Shown here piece by piece: positions 22,421-31,385 of a stretch of 64,000 bases of DNA. Location: positions 434,001 through 498,000 of the forward strand of contig SFDQ01000001.1 of assembly GCA_004558145.1 (NCBI GenBank). The letters are read 5' to 3'. Source of the stretch: Oscillospiraceae bacterium. Lineage in GTDB: Bacteria > Bacillota_A > Clostridia > Oscillospirales > Ruminococcaceae. The position numbers and the translations under genes are program-made. The stretch's first letter is position 1. Each line of letters starts with the position of its first letter. Under the pieces are notes generated by a model. That model ran no database searches, was not told the DNA's origin, and saw nothing but the letters and a program-made list of their open reading frames with translations.

Positions 22421-23779
22421 ATGAAGATCATTATTGCCGGCGACGGCAAAGTGGGCCTTGCCCTGACGCGGCAGCTGCTGCACGAGGGGCATGAGGTCAC
22501 CATCGTGGATTCCAACCCCGTTGTGCTGCAGGCCAACATGTATCAGTACGACGTGATGGCGGTGCAGGGAAACGCCGCCACCATGGAGGCGCTGCGGCAG
22601 GCGCGGGTGGAGCAGGCGGACCTGCTCATCGCGGCCACCAGCGCCGACGAGATCAATCTGCTGTGCTGCCTGACGGCCAAAAAGATGAACAGCCGCCTGC
22701 ACACCATCGCCCGGGTGCGCAACCCGGACTATACCGAACAGCTCTTCTTCATGCGGGAGGAGCTGGGCCTTTCCATGACCATCAACCCGGAGCTCTCGGC
22801 GGCGCGGGAAATTTTCCATCTGCTGCAGTTCCCCAGCTTTTTGCACCGGGACAGCTTTGCCAAGGGCCGGGTGGAGATCGTGGGCCTGCGGGTGGACGAG
22901 GGCAGCCGCCTGGAGGGCGTGGCGCTGCACCAGCTTTATAAAATCGCCCAGGTGAAGGTGCTGGTGTGCGCGGTGCTGCGCGCCGGCAAGGTGGTCATCC
23001 CCGACGGCAGCTTTGAGCTGAAAAAGGGCGACCGCATCTTCGTCACCGCCCGGGCGGTGAATCTGGCCCAGCTCATCAAGAACCTGGGCATCGCCAAGCA
23101 GAAAATTCGCCGGGTGATGCTGGTGGGCGGCGGCCACATCAGCTTTTATCTGGCCCAGCGCCTGCTGGACTCCCACCTGAGCGTGAAGATCATCGAGCAG
23201 AACCCGTCCCGCGCCCGCTTTCTGGCGGAGAACCTGCCCGGCGCGGCGGTGGTGCTGGGCGACGGCTCCTCCCAGAGCTTTCTGGAGAGCGAGGGCCTGG
23301 ACGAGGCCGACGCGCTGGTCAGCCTGACCGGCATCGACGAGGAGAACATCGTGCTGAGCATGTACGCCCACAGCCAGGGCGTGCCCAAGGTGGTGACCAA
23401 GGTCAACCGCCTGGAATACAACCGCATGTTCGAAGCGCTGGACATCGGCAGCATCGTCAGCCCCAAGGACCTGTGCAGCGCGCTCATCGCCCGCTATGTG
23501 CGGGGCATGCAGAACAAGACCGGCAAAATTCTGGCGCTGCACCTCATCGCCGAGGGCAACGCCGCCGCCATGGAGTTCCGGGTGGACGAGACCTCCAATT
23601 ACCGGGGCGTGCCCTTGAAGGACGTGCCCCTGCGCCGGGGCATCCTCATCTCCTGCATCAGCCGGGGCGCCGACACCATCATCCCGGACGGCACCTCCAG
23701 CTTCGATGTGGGCGACACGGTGGTGGCGGTGAGCACGCTGGACACCCCCGTGATGCAGCTGAACGACCTGTTCGTGTGA
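22421..23779 (+). CDS. trkA: Trk potassium uptake regulatory subunit TrkA
   Basis: 452-residue cytoplasmic NAD-binding subunit that gates the TrkH potassium channel. It holds two RCK units: the first begins IIIAGDGKVGLALTRQL (Rossmann GxGxxG), the second VMLVGGGHISFYLAQRL around residue 230, each followed by a TrkA_C domain (IVGLRVDEGSRLEGVAL and LALHLIAEGNAAAMEFRVDE). Length is the normal double-RCK size. Start ATG at 22421, after AAAGGTG; a GTG three codons earlier is less likely. It precedes trkH by 44 nt in a two-gene operon, the usual pairing. Confidence 0.94.
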   Translation: MKIIIAGDGKVGLALTRQLLHEGHEVTIVDSNPVVLQANMYQYDVMAVQGNAATMEALRQARVEQADLLIAATSADEINLLCCLTAKKMNSRLHTIARVRNPDYTEQLFFMREELGLSMTINPELSAAREIFHLLQFPSFLHRDSFAKGRVEIVGLRVDEGSRLEGVALHQLYKIAQVKVLVCAVLRAGKVVIPDGSFELKKGDRIFVTARAVNLAQLIKNLGIAKQKIRRVMLVGGGHISFYLAQRLLDSHLSVKIIEQNPSRARFLAENLPGAAVVLGDGSSQSFLESEGLDEADALVSLTGIDEENIVLSMYAHSQGVPKVVTKVNRLEYNRMFEALDIGSIVSPKDLCSALIARYVRGMQNKTGKILALHLIAEGNAAAMEFRVDETSNYRGVPLKDVPLRRGILISCISRGADTIIPDGTSSFDVGDTVVAVSTLDTPVMQLNDLFV

Positions 23780-23823
23780 CGGGCGCGCCCGCCATCGGGA
23801 TTTTGTGAAGAGGAAGTGCGGAC

Positions 23824-25272
23824 TTGAATTTTCGAGCGATCAACCACACCATCGGCTCCATCATTCTGCTGGAGATGGCCTTCATGCTGCCCAGCCTTGT
23901 GTGGTGCTGGGTGGACCGGGACGGGCATTCCGCCCTCGCCTTCGGCGTGTCGCTGCTCATCATGGGCGTGTGCGCCGGGCTGTTTCTGCTGGTGGGCCGC
24001 CGGGCCAAGGGCAGCATCTTTGCCCCCGAGGGCTTTGTGACGGTGGCCATGTGCTGGATCGTGCTGTCGCTGCTGGGCTGCCTGCCCTTTTACATCAGCG
24101 GCCAGATCCCCAGCTACATCGACGCTTTGTTCGAGGTGGTGAGCGGCTTCACCACCACCGGCGCCTCCATCCTGGCGGACCCCGCCGAGATGAGCCGGGG
24201 GCTTTTGTTCTGGCGCAGCACCACCCACTGGCTGGGCGGCATGGGCATCCTGGTGTTCATGCTGGCCATCCTGCCCGCGCGGCAGGGCGGCGCGCTGCAC
24301 CTGATGCGGGCGGAGAGCCCCGGCCCCACGGTGAGCAAGCTGACCCCCCGGCTGCGCCAGACCAGCAAGATCCTTTACGCCATCTATCTGGCGCTCACCC
24401 TGGCCTGCATCGCGTTCCTGCTGGCGGGGGGCATGCCCCTGTTCGACAGCCTGTGCACCGCCTTCGGCACCGCCGGCACCGGCGGCTTTGGCATCAAGGC
24501 GGACAGCATGGCCAGCTACAGCCCCTATCTGCAATGGGTGGTCACCGTGTTCATGGCCCTGTTCGGGGTGAACTTCTCGGTGTATTACCTGCTGCTTCTG
24601 CGCAAGGTGGGCCTTGCGGTGAAAGACGAGGAAGTGCGGCTGTATTTCGGCATCCTGCTGGTCTCCGGCGCGCTCATCGCCTGGGACATCCGGGACCTCA
24701 TCCCCGATTTTTCCGAGCGCATCCGCCACGCCTATTTCCAGGTGAGCAGCATCATGACCACCACCGGCTTTTCCACGGTGGATTTTGACGCATGGCCCGC
24801 CTTCTCCAAGGCCATCCTGCTGTGCCTGATGGCGGTGGGCGCCTGCGCCGGGTCCACCGGCGGCGGCCTGAAGGTGATGCGCCTTTCGCTGATGGTCAAG
24901 AGCCTGCGCCGGGCCATGCGCCAGACCCTGCGCCCCAACAGCGTGCAGCTGGTGCGGGTGAACGGCAAGGTGGTGGAGGACGAGGTGCTCCACAACGTGA
25001 GCGCCTATCTGGTGGCCTATGTGCTCATCCTCTTCGGCAGCTTCGTGGTCATCTCCCTGGACGAGTTCAGCCTGGAGAGCAACATCTCCGCCGTGTTCGC
25101 CTGCTTCAACAACATCGGCCCCGGCTTCGGCGCGGTGGGTCCCATGGTGAACTACGACTGCTTCAGCGACCTGTCCAAGCTGGTGCTCACGCTGGACATG
25201 CTGCTGGGCCGGTTGGAGATCTTCCCCCTGCTGGCGCTGTTCAGCCGCCACAGCTGGAGCCGCCGTCTGTGA
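23824..25272 (+). CDS. trkH: Trk potassium uptake channel subunit TrkH
   Basis: 482-residue membrane channel with the four M1-P-M2 repeats of the SKT superfamily. P-loop segments are visible: VVSGFTTTGASIL, FGTAGTGGFGIKADS, TTTGFSTVDFDAW and NNIGPGFGAVGP, each with the central Gly that replaces the K-channel filter. GACAGSTGGGLKVMR is the conserved cytoplasmic loop. It imports potassium (or, in some members, sodium) under TrkA control. TTG start at 23824 after GAGGAAG. Followed by a 216-nt region with a shared terminator. Confidence 0.94.
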   Translation: MNFRAINHTIGSIILLEMAFMLPSLVWCWVDRDGHSALAFGVSLLIMGVCAGLFLLVGRRAKGSIFAPEGFVTVAMCWIVLSLLGCLPFYISGQIPSYIDALFEVVSGFTTTGASILADPAEMSRGLLFWRSTTHWLGGMGILVFMLAILPARQGGALHLMRAESPGPTVSKLTPRLRQTSKILYAIYLALTLACIAFLLAGGMPLFDSLCTAFGTAGTGGFGIKADSMASYSPYLQWVVTVFMALFGVNFSVYYLLLLRKVGLAVKDEEVRLYFGILLVSGALIAWDIRDLIPDFSERIRHAYFQVSSIMTTTGFSTVDFDAWPAFSKAILLCLMAVGACAGSTGGGLKVMRLSLMVKSLRRAMRQTLRPNSVQLVRVNGKVVEDEVLHNVSAYLVAYVLILFGSFVVISLDEFSLESNISAVFACFNNIGPGFGAVGPMVNYDCFSDLSKLVLTLDMLLGRLEIFPLLALFSRHSWSRRL

Positions 25273-25424
25273 CCTTCGGCCCTGCGCCAGGCGGCCCTTC
25301 CACCTGCTGTGACTTTTGCCGGGTGACCCGTCCGTGGGCTGTGCCTTTTGGCCTCGCGCCGGACGAGCGGCCCGCCGGCTTTTTCCCGCGGCGTGTTCCT
25401 TTGCGCCGTATCCGCGGCAAACAA
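25273..25424. other. Intergenic region with no recognised element
   Basis: 150 nt of GC-rich sequence between the trkH stop and the shared terminator. No coding character or repeat was seen. Confidence 0.4.
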
Positions 25425-25457
25425 AAAACCCCTGCCACACGGCAGAGGTTTTACTTT
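25425..25457. terminator. Bidirectional terminator between trkH and the ATP synthase operon
   Basis: Stem AAAACC-C-CTGCC with GGCAG-A-GGTTTT, loop ACAC, one internal mismatch, flanked by A6 on the left and TTTTACTTTTT on the right. Confidence 0.82.
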
Positions 25458-25488
25458 TTGGATATTTTTCAAAAATATTCCGATTTGT

Positions 25489-25674
25489 TCAGGCCGAAGG
25501 CTCGTCCTTGCGGATGCGCAGGCCCTTGAGGCCGTCGTCCTCCTTGACGCCCAGGGCGCGGGTGAGCATGCCCAGCACCCCCGCCGCCAGCGCCGCGCCG
25601 CCAAAGACGGCCAGCACCTGGGGCCAGCGGCCGGTGAGAGCGTCCAGCAGGGCGGTGAGACGTTCCAGGTCCAT
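25489..25674 (-). CDS. Small single-span membrane protein at the end of the atp operon
   Basis: 61 residues, not recognised. A short amphipathic start (MDLERLTALLDALTGRW) leads to one hydrophobic helix (about 18-40, LAVFGGAALAAGVLGMLTRAL) and a charged tail with KEDDGLKGLRIRKDE. AAAGGAGG lies 9 nt before the ATG, 22 nt after atpC, so it is translated from the atp message. It might be an accessory factor of the synthase or an unrelated passenger. Confidence 0.7.
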   Translation of the reverse strand: MDLERLTALLDALTGRWPQVLAVFGGAALAAGVLGMLTRALGVKEDDGLKGLRIRKDEPSA

Positions 25675-25696
25675 GGGTCTGTTCCTCCTTTGCCGC

Positions 25697-26104
25697 TCAG
25701 CGGCGGGCGGCCACGCTCTGGCGCACCTGCGCCCGCTTGAGCTTGGCGGTGGCCAGCTCCCGGTCGCGGGCGGAAAGGTCCGCCTGCTCCAGCTGGCGCT
25801 TTGCGTCCGCTTCGGACTTTTCGGCCCGGGCGGCGTCGATGTCCTCGGCCCACTCGAAGGTGTTGGCCATCAGGCGCACCTTGCCCCCGGCCACCGACAG
25901 CATGCCGCCGATGCAGGCGGCGCGGCGCACCGTGCCGTCCTCGGTGGTGACCCGGGCCTCGCCCATGCCCACCGCGGTGAGATAGTCGCAGTGGCGGGCC
26001 AGGATGGCCACGTCCCCCACGATGGTGCGGCAGAAGAGCTTTTGGGCCATGCCGTCATAGGCCTGGCCGCCGGGGGTCACGATCTGCAGCGGAAAACTGG
26101 TCAT
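25697..26104 (-). CDS. atpC: ATP synthase F1 epsilon subunit
   Basis: 135-residue epsilon subunit of the central stalk. The N-terminal beta sandwich starts FPLQIVTPGGQAYDGMAQKLFCRTIVGDVAILARH, in which the usual L/PTEGDxGILPxH segment is recognisable, and the C-terminal helical hairpin (about 85-135) is rich in Ala, Glu, Lys and Arg. The start overlaps the atpD stop by 4 nt (ATGA). Confidence 0.95.
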   Translation of the reverse strand: MTSFPLQIVTPGGQAYDGMAQKLFCRTIVGDVAILARHCDYLTAVGMGEARVTTEDGTVRRAACIGGMLSVAGGKVRLMANTFEWAEDIDAARAEKSEADAKRQLEQADLSARDRELATAKLKRAQVRQSVAARR

Positions 26105-27504
26105 GCCGTTTCACCTTTCTTTGCCTGGGCGACCACCTCGTCGATGGTGCCCTTGAACAGGAACGCCGACTCGGGCAGGTCGTCGTGTTTGCCTTCCAGA
26201 ATTTCCTTGAAGCCGCGGATGGTCTCCTTCAGAGGCACATACCGCCCCTCCATGCCGGTGAACTGCTCGGCCACGGTGAAGGGCTGGCTGAGGAAGCGCT
26301 GGATCTTGCGGGCGCGGTTGACGGTGATCTTGTCCTCTTCGCTCAGCTCGTCCATGCCCATGATGGCGATGATGTCCTGCAGCTCCTTGTAGCGCTGCAG
26401 CACCTGCTGCACGCCGCGGGCCACCTCATAGTGCTCCTGACCCACCACGTCGGGGGAGAGGATGCGGCTGGTGGAATCCAGCGGGTCCACAGCCGGGTAG
26501 ATGCCCAGGCTGGAGATGGCACGGGACAGAACGGTGGTGGCGTCCAGATGGGCGAAGGTGGTGGCGGGGGCGGGGTCGGTCAGGTCGTCCGCCGGCACGT
26601 ACACCGCCTGCACGCTGGTGATGGAGCCCTCTTTAGTGGAGGTGATGCGCTCCTGCAGCGCGCCCATCTCGGTGGCGAGGGTGGGCTGGTAGCCCACGGC
26701 GCTGGGCATGCGGCCCAGCAGCGCCGACACCTCGCTGCCGGCCTGGGTGAAGCGGAAGATGTTGTCGATGAAGAGCAGCACGTCCTGGTGCTCCTTGTCG
26801 CGGAAGTACTCGGCCATGGTCAGGCCGGACAGGCCCACCCGCATACGGGCTCCCGGCGGCTCGTTCATCTGGCCGTAGACCAGGGCGGTCTTGTTGATAA
26901 CGCCCGACTCCTTCATCTCATTGTAAAGGTCGTTGCCCTCGCGGGTGCGCTCGCCCACGCCGGTGAACACCGACAGGCCGCCGTGCTGCTTGGCAACGTT
27001 GTTGATGAGCTCCATGATGAGCACGGTCTTGCCCACGCCGGCGCCGCCGAACAGGCCGATCTTGCCGCCCTTGGCGTAGGGGCAGATCAGGTCCACGACC
27101 TTGATGCCGGTCTCCAGGATCTCGGTGGTGTTCTGCTGTTCCTCATAGCTGGGGGGATCGCGGTGGATGGGCCAGCGCTCCGCGGTCTCGGGAGCGGGCA
27201 GGTTATCCACCGGCTCGCCCAGCAGGTTGAAGATGCGGCCCAGGCACTCGCGGCCCACAGGCACGCTGATGGGGCCGCCGGTGTCCACAGCTTTGGCGCC
27301 GCGCACCAGGCCGTCGGTGCTGCTCATGGCGATGCAGCGCACCACATTGTCGCCAATGTGCTGCGAGACCTCCACGATCAGGCTCTTGTCGCCGTTCTCC
27401 ACCCGGATGGCGTTGAGCAGGCTGGGCAGCTGACCGTCGGGGAATTTGATATCCAGCACCGGGCCGATGACCTGCACCACGGTGCCCTCGTATTGATTCG
27501 GCAT
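26101..27504 (-). CDS. atpD: ATP synthase F1 beta subunit
   Basis: 467-residue catalytic subunit. Walker A GGAGVGKT, the catalytic-Glu segment GERTREGNDL, Walker B VLLFIDNIFRFTQAG, and ALLGRMPSAVGYQPTLA are all present. Start: of two ATGs six bases apart, the second (27504, MPNQYEG) has AGGAG 8 nt upstream whereas the first (27510) is only 2 nt from it, so 27504 is chosen. A frame to 27708 extends into atpG and is a shadow. Length and order (after gamma, before epsilon) are canonical. Confidence 0.97.
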   Translation of the reverse strand: MPNQYEGTVVQVIGPVLDIKFPDGQLPSLLNAIRVENGDKSLIVEVSQHIGDNVVRCIAMSSTDGLVRGAKAVDTGGPISVPVGRECLGRIFNLLGEPVDNLPAPETAERWPIHRDPPSYEEQQNTTEILETGIKVVDLICPYAKGGKIGLFGGAGVGKTVLIMELINNVAKQHGGLSVFTGVGERTREGNDLYNEMKESGVINKTALVYGQMNEPPGARMRVGLSGLTMAEYFRDKEHQDVLLFIDNIFRFTQAGSEVSALLGRMPSAVGYQPTLATEMGALQERITSTKEGSITSVQAVYVPADDLTDPAPATTFAHLDATTVLSRAISSLGIYPAVDPLDSTSRILSPDVVGQEHYEVARGVQQVLQRYKELQDIIAIMGMDELSEEDKITVNRARKIQRFLSQPFTVAEQFTGMEGRYVPLKETIRGFKEILEGKHDDLPESAFLFKGTIDEVVAQAKKGETA

Positions 27505-27542
27505 GGACATTTCTCCTTTTTTCGGCGTGTGCCGCGGGCTTT

Positions 27543-28394
27543 TCAGCCCTCGGCGCCCGCCACGATCTCGGTGATTTCCTGGGTGATGGCCGCCTGCCGG
27601 GCCCGGTTGTAGTGCAGGCTCAGGTTCTCGATCATCTCGCCGGCGTTCTTGCTGGCGGCGTCCATGGCGGTGCGGCGGGCGCCCAGCTCGCTGGCCACCG
27701 ACTCGCACAAAGCCCCCCAGATGAGGCCCGCCAGATACTCCGGCACGATGGCGTTGTAGACCGTCTCGCAGTCCGGCTCGTAGAGGGTAGTCTGGCGGGG
27801 GCCGGTCCCCCGTTCCGCCTGCCGGTAGTTCAGCGGCAGCAGCTTCAGGGTGGCGGGCTGCTGGCTGAGCATGGAGACGAAATTGGTGTAGGCCAGGATG
27901 ATCTCGTCAAATTCGCCGCTCACGAATCCCTTGGCCAGGGTGCGGGCGATGTCGTAACAGCCGCTCATCTCCACATCCGCGGCCACGGCGTAGCGGTCGG
28001 TGACCACGGGCACGCCCCGGCGGCGGTAGTGTTCCAGCGCTTTTTTGCCGATGGGCAGAACACACCAGTCCTTGCCCTCGGCGTGGGCGGCCACCGCCTT
28101 GAGGATGTTGGCGTTGTAGCCGCCGGCAAGGCCCCGGTCGCCGGCGATGACCACATAGCAGCTCTTCTTCACCGGGCGCTGGGCCATGTAGGGCGAGCGG
28201 AACTCGTCGTTGGAATAAGCGATGTCATCCAGAGCCGCATGGAGCACGTCAAAGTAGGGGCGGCTGTGTTCCACCCGCTCCTTGGCGCGGCGCAGCTTGG
28301 AAGAGGCCACCAGCTCCATGGCCTTGGTGATCTGCATGGTGCCTTCCACGCTTTTGATGCGCAGTTTGATGTCCTTCATGGACGCGCCTGCCAT
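27543..28394 (-). CDS. atpG: ATP synthase F1 gamma subunit
   Basis: 283-residue rotor shaft subunit. The N-terminal helix is IKLRIKSVEGTMQITKAMELVASSKLRRAK, the central domain starts VVIAGDRGLAGGYNANI, and the C-terminal helix has AMDAASKNAGEMIENLSLHYNRARQAAITQEI with ending EIVAGAEG. ATG at 28394 with GGAGG 9 nt upstream; 13 nt after atpA. Confidence 0.97.
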   Translation of the reverse strand: MAGASMKDIKLRIKSVEGTMQITKAMELVASSKLRRAKERVEHSRPYFDVLHAALDDIAYSNDEFRSPYMAQRPVKKSCYVVIAGDRGLAGGYNANILKAVAAHAEGKDWCVLPIGKKALEHYRRRGVPVVTDRYAVAADVEMSGCYDIARTLAKGFVSGEFDEIILAYTNFVSMLSQQPATLKLLPLNYRQAERGTGPRQTTLYEPDCETVYNAIVPEYLAGLIWGALCESVASELGARRTAMDAASKNAGEMIENLSLHYNRARQAAITQEITEIVAGAEG

Positions 28395-28407
28395 ACGCTC
28401 TGCCTCC

Positions 28408-29928
28408 TCACTTCGCCCGGGTGTTCAAAAACTGCCGGGTGTAATCGTCCAGCGCCGCAGCGAGGGCCTTCTCGGTGTCCTCCTCCAGCTTGCCGGTGGT
28501 GCGGATGGCGGAAAGGACCTCGGCGCCGTGGGCGTCCATATACTCATACAGCCCCTTCTCGTACTCCTTCACGTCCTCCACGGCCACGTCCTTCAGGTAG
28601 TCCTTGGTGACGGCGTAGAGGATGCAGACCTGCTTTTCCACCGGGATGGGGGAGTTGCGGTCCTGCTTGAGCACGGCCACGATGCGCTCGCCCTGGGCCA
28701 GACGGGCCTTGGTGTCGGCGTCCAGGTCGGAGCCGAACTGAGCGAAGCTCTGCAGCTCGCGGTACTGGCTGTAGATGAGCTTCAGGCTGCCCGCCACCTT
28801 CTTCATCGCCTTGATCTGGGCGTTGCCGCCCACGCGGGACACCGAGATGCCCGGGTTCACCGCGGGCATGACGCCGCTGTGGAACAGCTCGCTCTCCAGG
28901 AAGATCTGGCCGTCGGTGATGGAGATGACGTTGGTGGGGATGTAGGCGGAAACGTCGCCCGCCTGGGTCTCGATGATGGGCAGGGCGGTCAGGCTGCCGC
29001 CGCCGTACTCGGGGGCGATGCGGGCCGCGCGCTCCAAAAGGCGGCTGTGCAGATAGAACACGTCGCCGGGGTAGGCCTCACGTCCCGGGGGACGGCGGAT
29101 GAGCAGGCTGAGGGCACGGTAAGCCACGGCGTGCTTGGAGAGGTCGTCGTAGATGACCAGCACGTCCTTGCCCTGGGCCATGAAGTATTCGCCCATGGCG
29201 CAGCCCGCGTAGGGGGCGATGTACTGCAAAGGCGACAGTTCGCTGGCGGAGGCGGACACCACGATGGTGTAGTCCATGGCGCCGTTTTCTTCCAGCGTGT
29301 TCACCAGCTGGGCCACGGTGCTCTGCTTCTGGCCGATGGCCACATAGATGCAGATGACGCCGGTGCCCTTCTGGTTGATGATGGTGTCGGTGGCGATGAC
29401 CGTCTTACCGGTCTGGCGGTCGCCGATGATGAGCTCGCGCTGGCCGCGGCCGATGGGGATCATCGAGTCGATGGCCTTGATGCCGGTCTGCAGAGGCACC
29501 GAAACACTCTGGCGCTCGATGATGCCCGGCGCGGGGGATTCGATGGGCCGGTACTCCTTGGCCTCGATGGGGCCCTTGCCGTCGATGGGCTGGCCCAGGG
29601 CGTTCACGACGCGGCCGATCATGGCCTCGCCCACGGGCACGCTGACCACGCGCCCGGTGCGCTTGACCACGCTGCCCTCCTTGATGCCCTCCTCGTCGCC
29701 CAAAAGCACGATGGAGACGCTGTTCTCCTCCAGGTTCTGGGCCATGCCGTAGGCGCCGTTTTCAAACTCCACCAGTTCGCCGCTCATGCATTTTTCCAGA
29801 CCCACCGCCCGGGCGATGCCGTCGCCCACCAGGATCACGGTGCCGGTCTCGCTCTGCTCGATGACGTTCTGGTAGTGCTTGATCTGCGCCTTGATGATCC
29901 GGGTGATCTCTTCGGGTTTCAATTGCAT
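28408..29928 (-). CDS. atpA: ATP synthase F1 alpha subunit
   Basis: 506-residue regulatory nucleotide-binding subunit. Walker A GDRQTGKT near 168-175, the KEYRPIESPAPGI and RQSVSVPLQTGIKAIDSMIPIGRGQRELI segments, VLVIYDDLSKHAVAYR, and the arginine-finger region SVSRVGGNAQ are visible. ATG at 29928 with a GGTGAAAG site upstream. The C-terminal domain is full length. Confidence 0.97.
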   Translation of the reverse strand: MQLKPEEITRIIKAQIKHYQNVIEQSETGTVILVGDGIARAVGLEKCMSGELVEFENGAYGMAQNLEENSVSIVLLGDEEGIKEGSVVKRTGRVVSVPVGEAMIGRVVNALGQPIDGKGPIEAKEYRPIESPAPGIIERQSVSVPLQTGIKAIDSMIPIGRGQRELIIGDRQTGKTVIATDTIINQKGTGVICIYVAIGQKQSTVAQLVNTLEENGAMDYTIVVSASASELSPLQYIAPYAGCAMGEYFMAQGKDVLVIYDDLSKHAVAYRALSLLIRRPPGREAYPGDVFYLHSRLLERAARIAPEYGGGSLTALPIIETQAGDVSAYIPTNVISITDGQIFLESELFHSGVMPAVNPGISVSRVGGNAQIKAMKKVAGSLKLIYSQYRELQSFAQFGSDLDADTKARLAQGERIVAVLKQDRNSPIPVEKQVCILYAVTKDYLKDVAVEDVKEYEKGLYEYMDAHGAEVLSAIRTTGKLEEDTEKALAAALDDYTRQFLNTRAK

Positions 29929-29945
29929 TCTTTCACCTTCTCCGA

Positions 29946-30482
29946 TTACAATGTGGCTGCCAGCAGGCGGCGCACCTCATCCAGCCGGTTCTTCACCGTG
30001 CCGTCCAGTTGGGTGCCCTCCACCTCCAGCCGCACGCCGCCCAGGCACCCGGGCTGCACCCGGGCGGTGAGGGCGATGGTCTTGCCGGTGAGCGCCTCCA
30101 GCTTTTTCTTCAGCGCTTCGGTCTGCGCTTCGCTCATGGGCACCGCGGTCACCGCCGTGGCCTCCAGGATGCCGTGGGCGGCGTTGTAGCGGGCCCGGTA
30201 TTCCTTGAGGCAGTCCGGCAGGGTGCGGATGGCGCCCTTTTCGCAAAGCAGTTTGAGAAAATTCAGAAGATAAGGCTCCGCCTGCCCGCCAAAGGCCTCG
30301 TCCAGCGCAGCGCAGCGCTCGGCCTTGGGCACGCTGGGCATCGCCAGCAGTTTTTCATAGGCGGGGTTCTCGGCCAGCAGCCGGCGCACTTCCGTCAGCT
30401 GCTCCAGGATGACCTCCTCCAGCCCCTCCTCGGCGGCCAGCTCGTAGAGAGCGCCGCCGTACTCGGCGCCCGCGGCGGTCAT
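29946..30482 (-). CDS. atpH: ATP synthase F1 delta subunit
   Basis: 178-residue stator subunit linking F1 to the b subunits. The N-terminal helical bundle (YGGALYELAAEEGLEEVILEQL) and the C-terminal segment with GCLGGVRLEVEGTQLDGTVKNRLDEVRRLL are conserved. Start ATG at 30482 overlaps the atpF stop by 4 nt. Confidence 0.95.
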   Translation of the reverse strand: MTAAGAEYGGALYELAAEEGLEEVILEQLTEVRRLLAENPAYEKLLAMPSVPKAERCAALDEAFGGQAEPYLLNFLKLLCEKGAIRTLPDCLKEYRARYNAAHGILEATAVTAVPMSEAQTEALKKKLEALTGKTIALTARVQPGCLGGVRLEVEGTQLDGTVKNRLDEVRRLLAATL

Positions 30483-30985
30483 GACGCGTCACCCACGTTT
30501 TCGATGAAGCTGTCGATCAGGGCCTTGTGGTCGGCCTCGCTGATCTCCCGCTCCACCACCTTGCTGGCAATGGCCATGGCCATGCCGCCGATCTCGTCCT
30601 TGGCGTCGTTCAAAGCCTTCTTGCGGGCCTGCTCGATCTCCGCCTCGGCCTTCTGCTTCATCTGGGCGGCCTGGGCGCGGGCGGCGGCAAGGGTCTCCTC
30701 GCTGCGGGCCGCGGCGGTCTTCTCCGCCTGGGCCAGCATGTCGGCCACTTCCTGTTTGGCCGTGGCCAGATGGCTCTCGTACTCGGCCTTTTCGGCCTCG
30801 GCGGTCTCCTTGGCCTTGCGGGCGTCGTCCAGCATGGCGTCGGCCCGGGCCTGGCGCTCGTCCAGCACCTTCTGCACCCGCTCGAACAGCAGCTTCTTGA
30901 CGATCAGCGTGAGGATCAGCAGGTTGCCCAGCATCATGATCATGTGCCAGGGCGTTATGGTGACCAGATCTTTAAATTGTTCCAA
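30479..30985 (-). CDS. atpF: ATP synthase F0 b subunit
   Basis: 168-residue peripheral stalk subunit: one transmembrane helix (about 12-30) and a long charged coiled coil rich in Ala, Glu and Lys to the end. GGAATG region with AAAGGGGAAT before the ATG. Only one b gene is present, as in homodimeric stalks. Confidence 0.95.
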   Translation of the reverse strand: MEQFKDLVTITPWHMIMMLGNLLILTLIVKKLLFERVQKVLDERQARADAMLDDARKAKETAEAEKAEYESHLATAKQEVADMLAQAEKTAAARSEETLAAARAQAAQMKQKAEAEIEQARKKALNDAKDEIGGMAMAIASKVVEREISEADHKALIDSFIENVGDAS

Positions 30986-31024
30986 TGGTCATTCCCCTTT
31001 CCTGCGGCTTGTGTGGGGCTTGTC

Positions 31025-31291
31025 TCAGCCCAGCATGCCGGTGAACATGCCCGGCGCAACGAACAGAAGCAGCAGGCCGGTGACGAAGCCGTAGATACCG
31101 GTGGTCTCGGCGATGGCGCAGCCCAGCAGCATGGTGCTGGTCACGTCGCCCTTGCACTCGGGCTGGCGGCCGATGGCCGAGCAGGCCTGGCCCACGGCGT
31201 AACCTTCGCCGATACCAGGGCCGATACCGGCGATCAGAGCGAGACCCGCGCCGATGGCGCAGCCGGCCAGAACGATTGCTTTTTCCATCAT
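31025..31291 (-). CDS. atpE: ATP synthase F0 c subunit with two-carboxylate ion site
   Basis: 88-residue rotor subunit, a hairpin of two transmembrane helices joined by the polar loop GRQPECKGD. The ion site is Glu62 in AIAETTGIY; Thr63 and Tyr67 are the residues typical of sodium-binding c subunits. The helix-1 partner position, Gln in the classical sodium c-ring of Ilyobacter, is Glu29 here (GIGEGYA, exactly 33 residues before Glu62). This two-carboxylate layout is known from the sodium-driven Fusobacterium nucleatum rotor. GGAGG lies 8 nt before the first of two adjacent ATGs. Confidence 0.96.
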   Translation of the reverse strand: MMEKAIVLAGCAIGAGLALIAGIGPGIGEGYAVGQACSAIGRQPECKGDVTSTMLLGCAIAETTGIYGFVTGLLLLFVAPGMFTGMLG

Positions 31292-31385
31292 AGATAGTTC
31301 CTCCTAAAATGAAGTACTTTGTTTATGCCGCCCCCGGAAAAGGGGCGTTTTCCTCGCGGCCGGCGGCCGCGTCGGGTCGAAAGGG

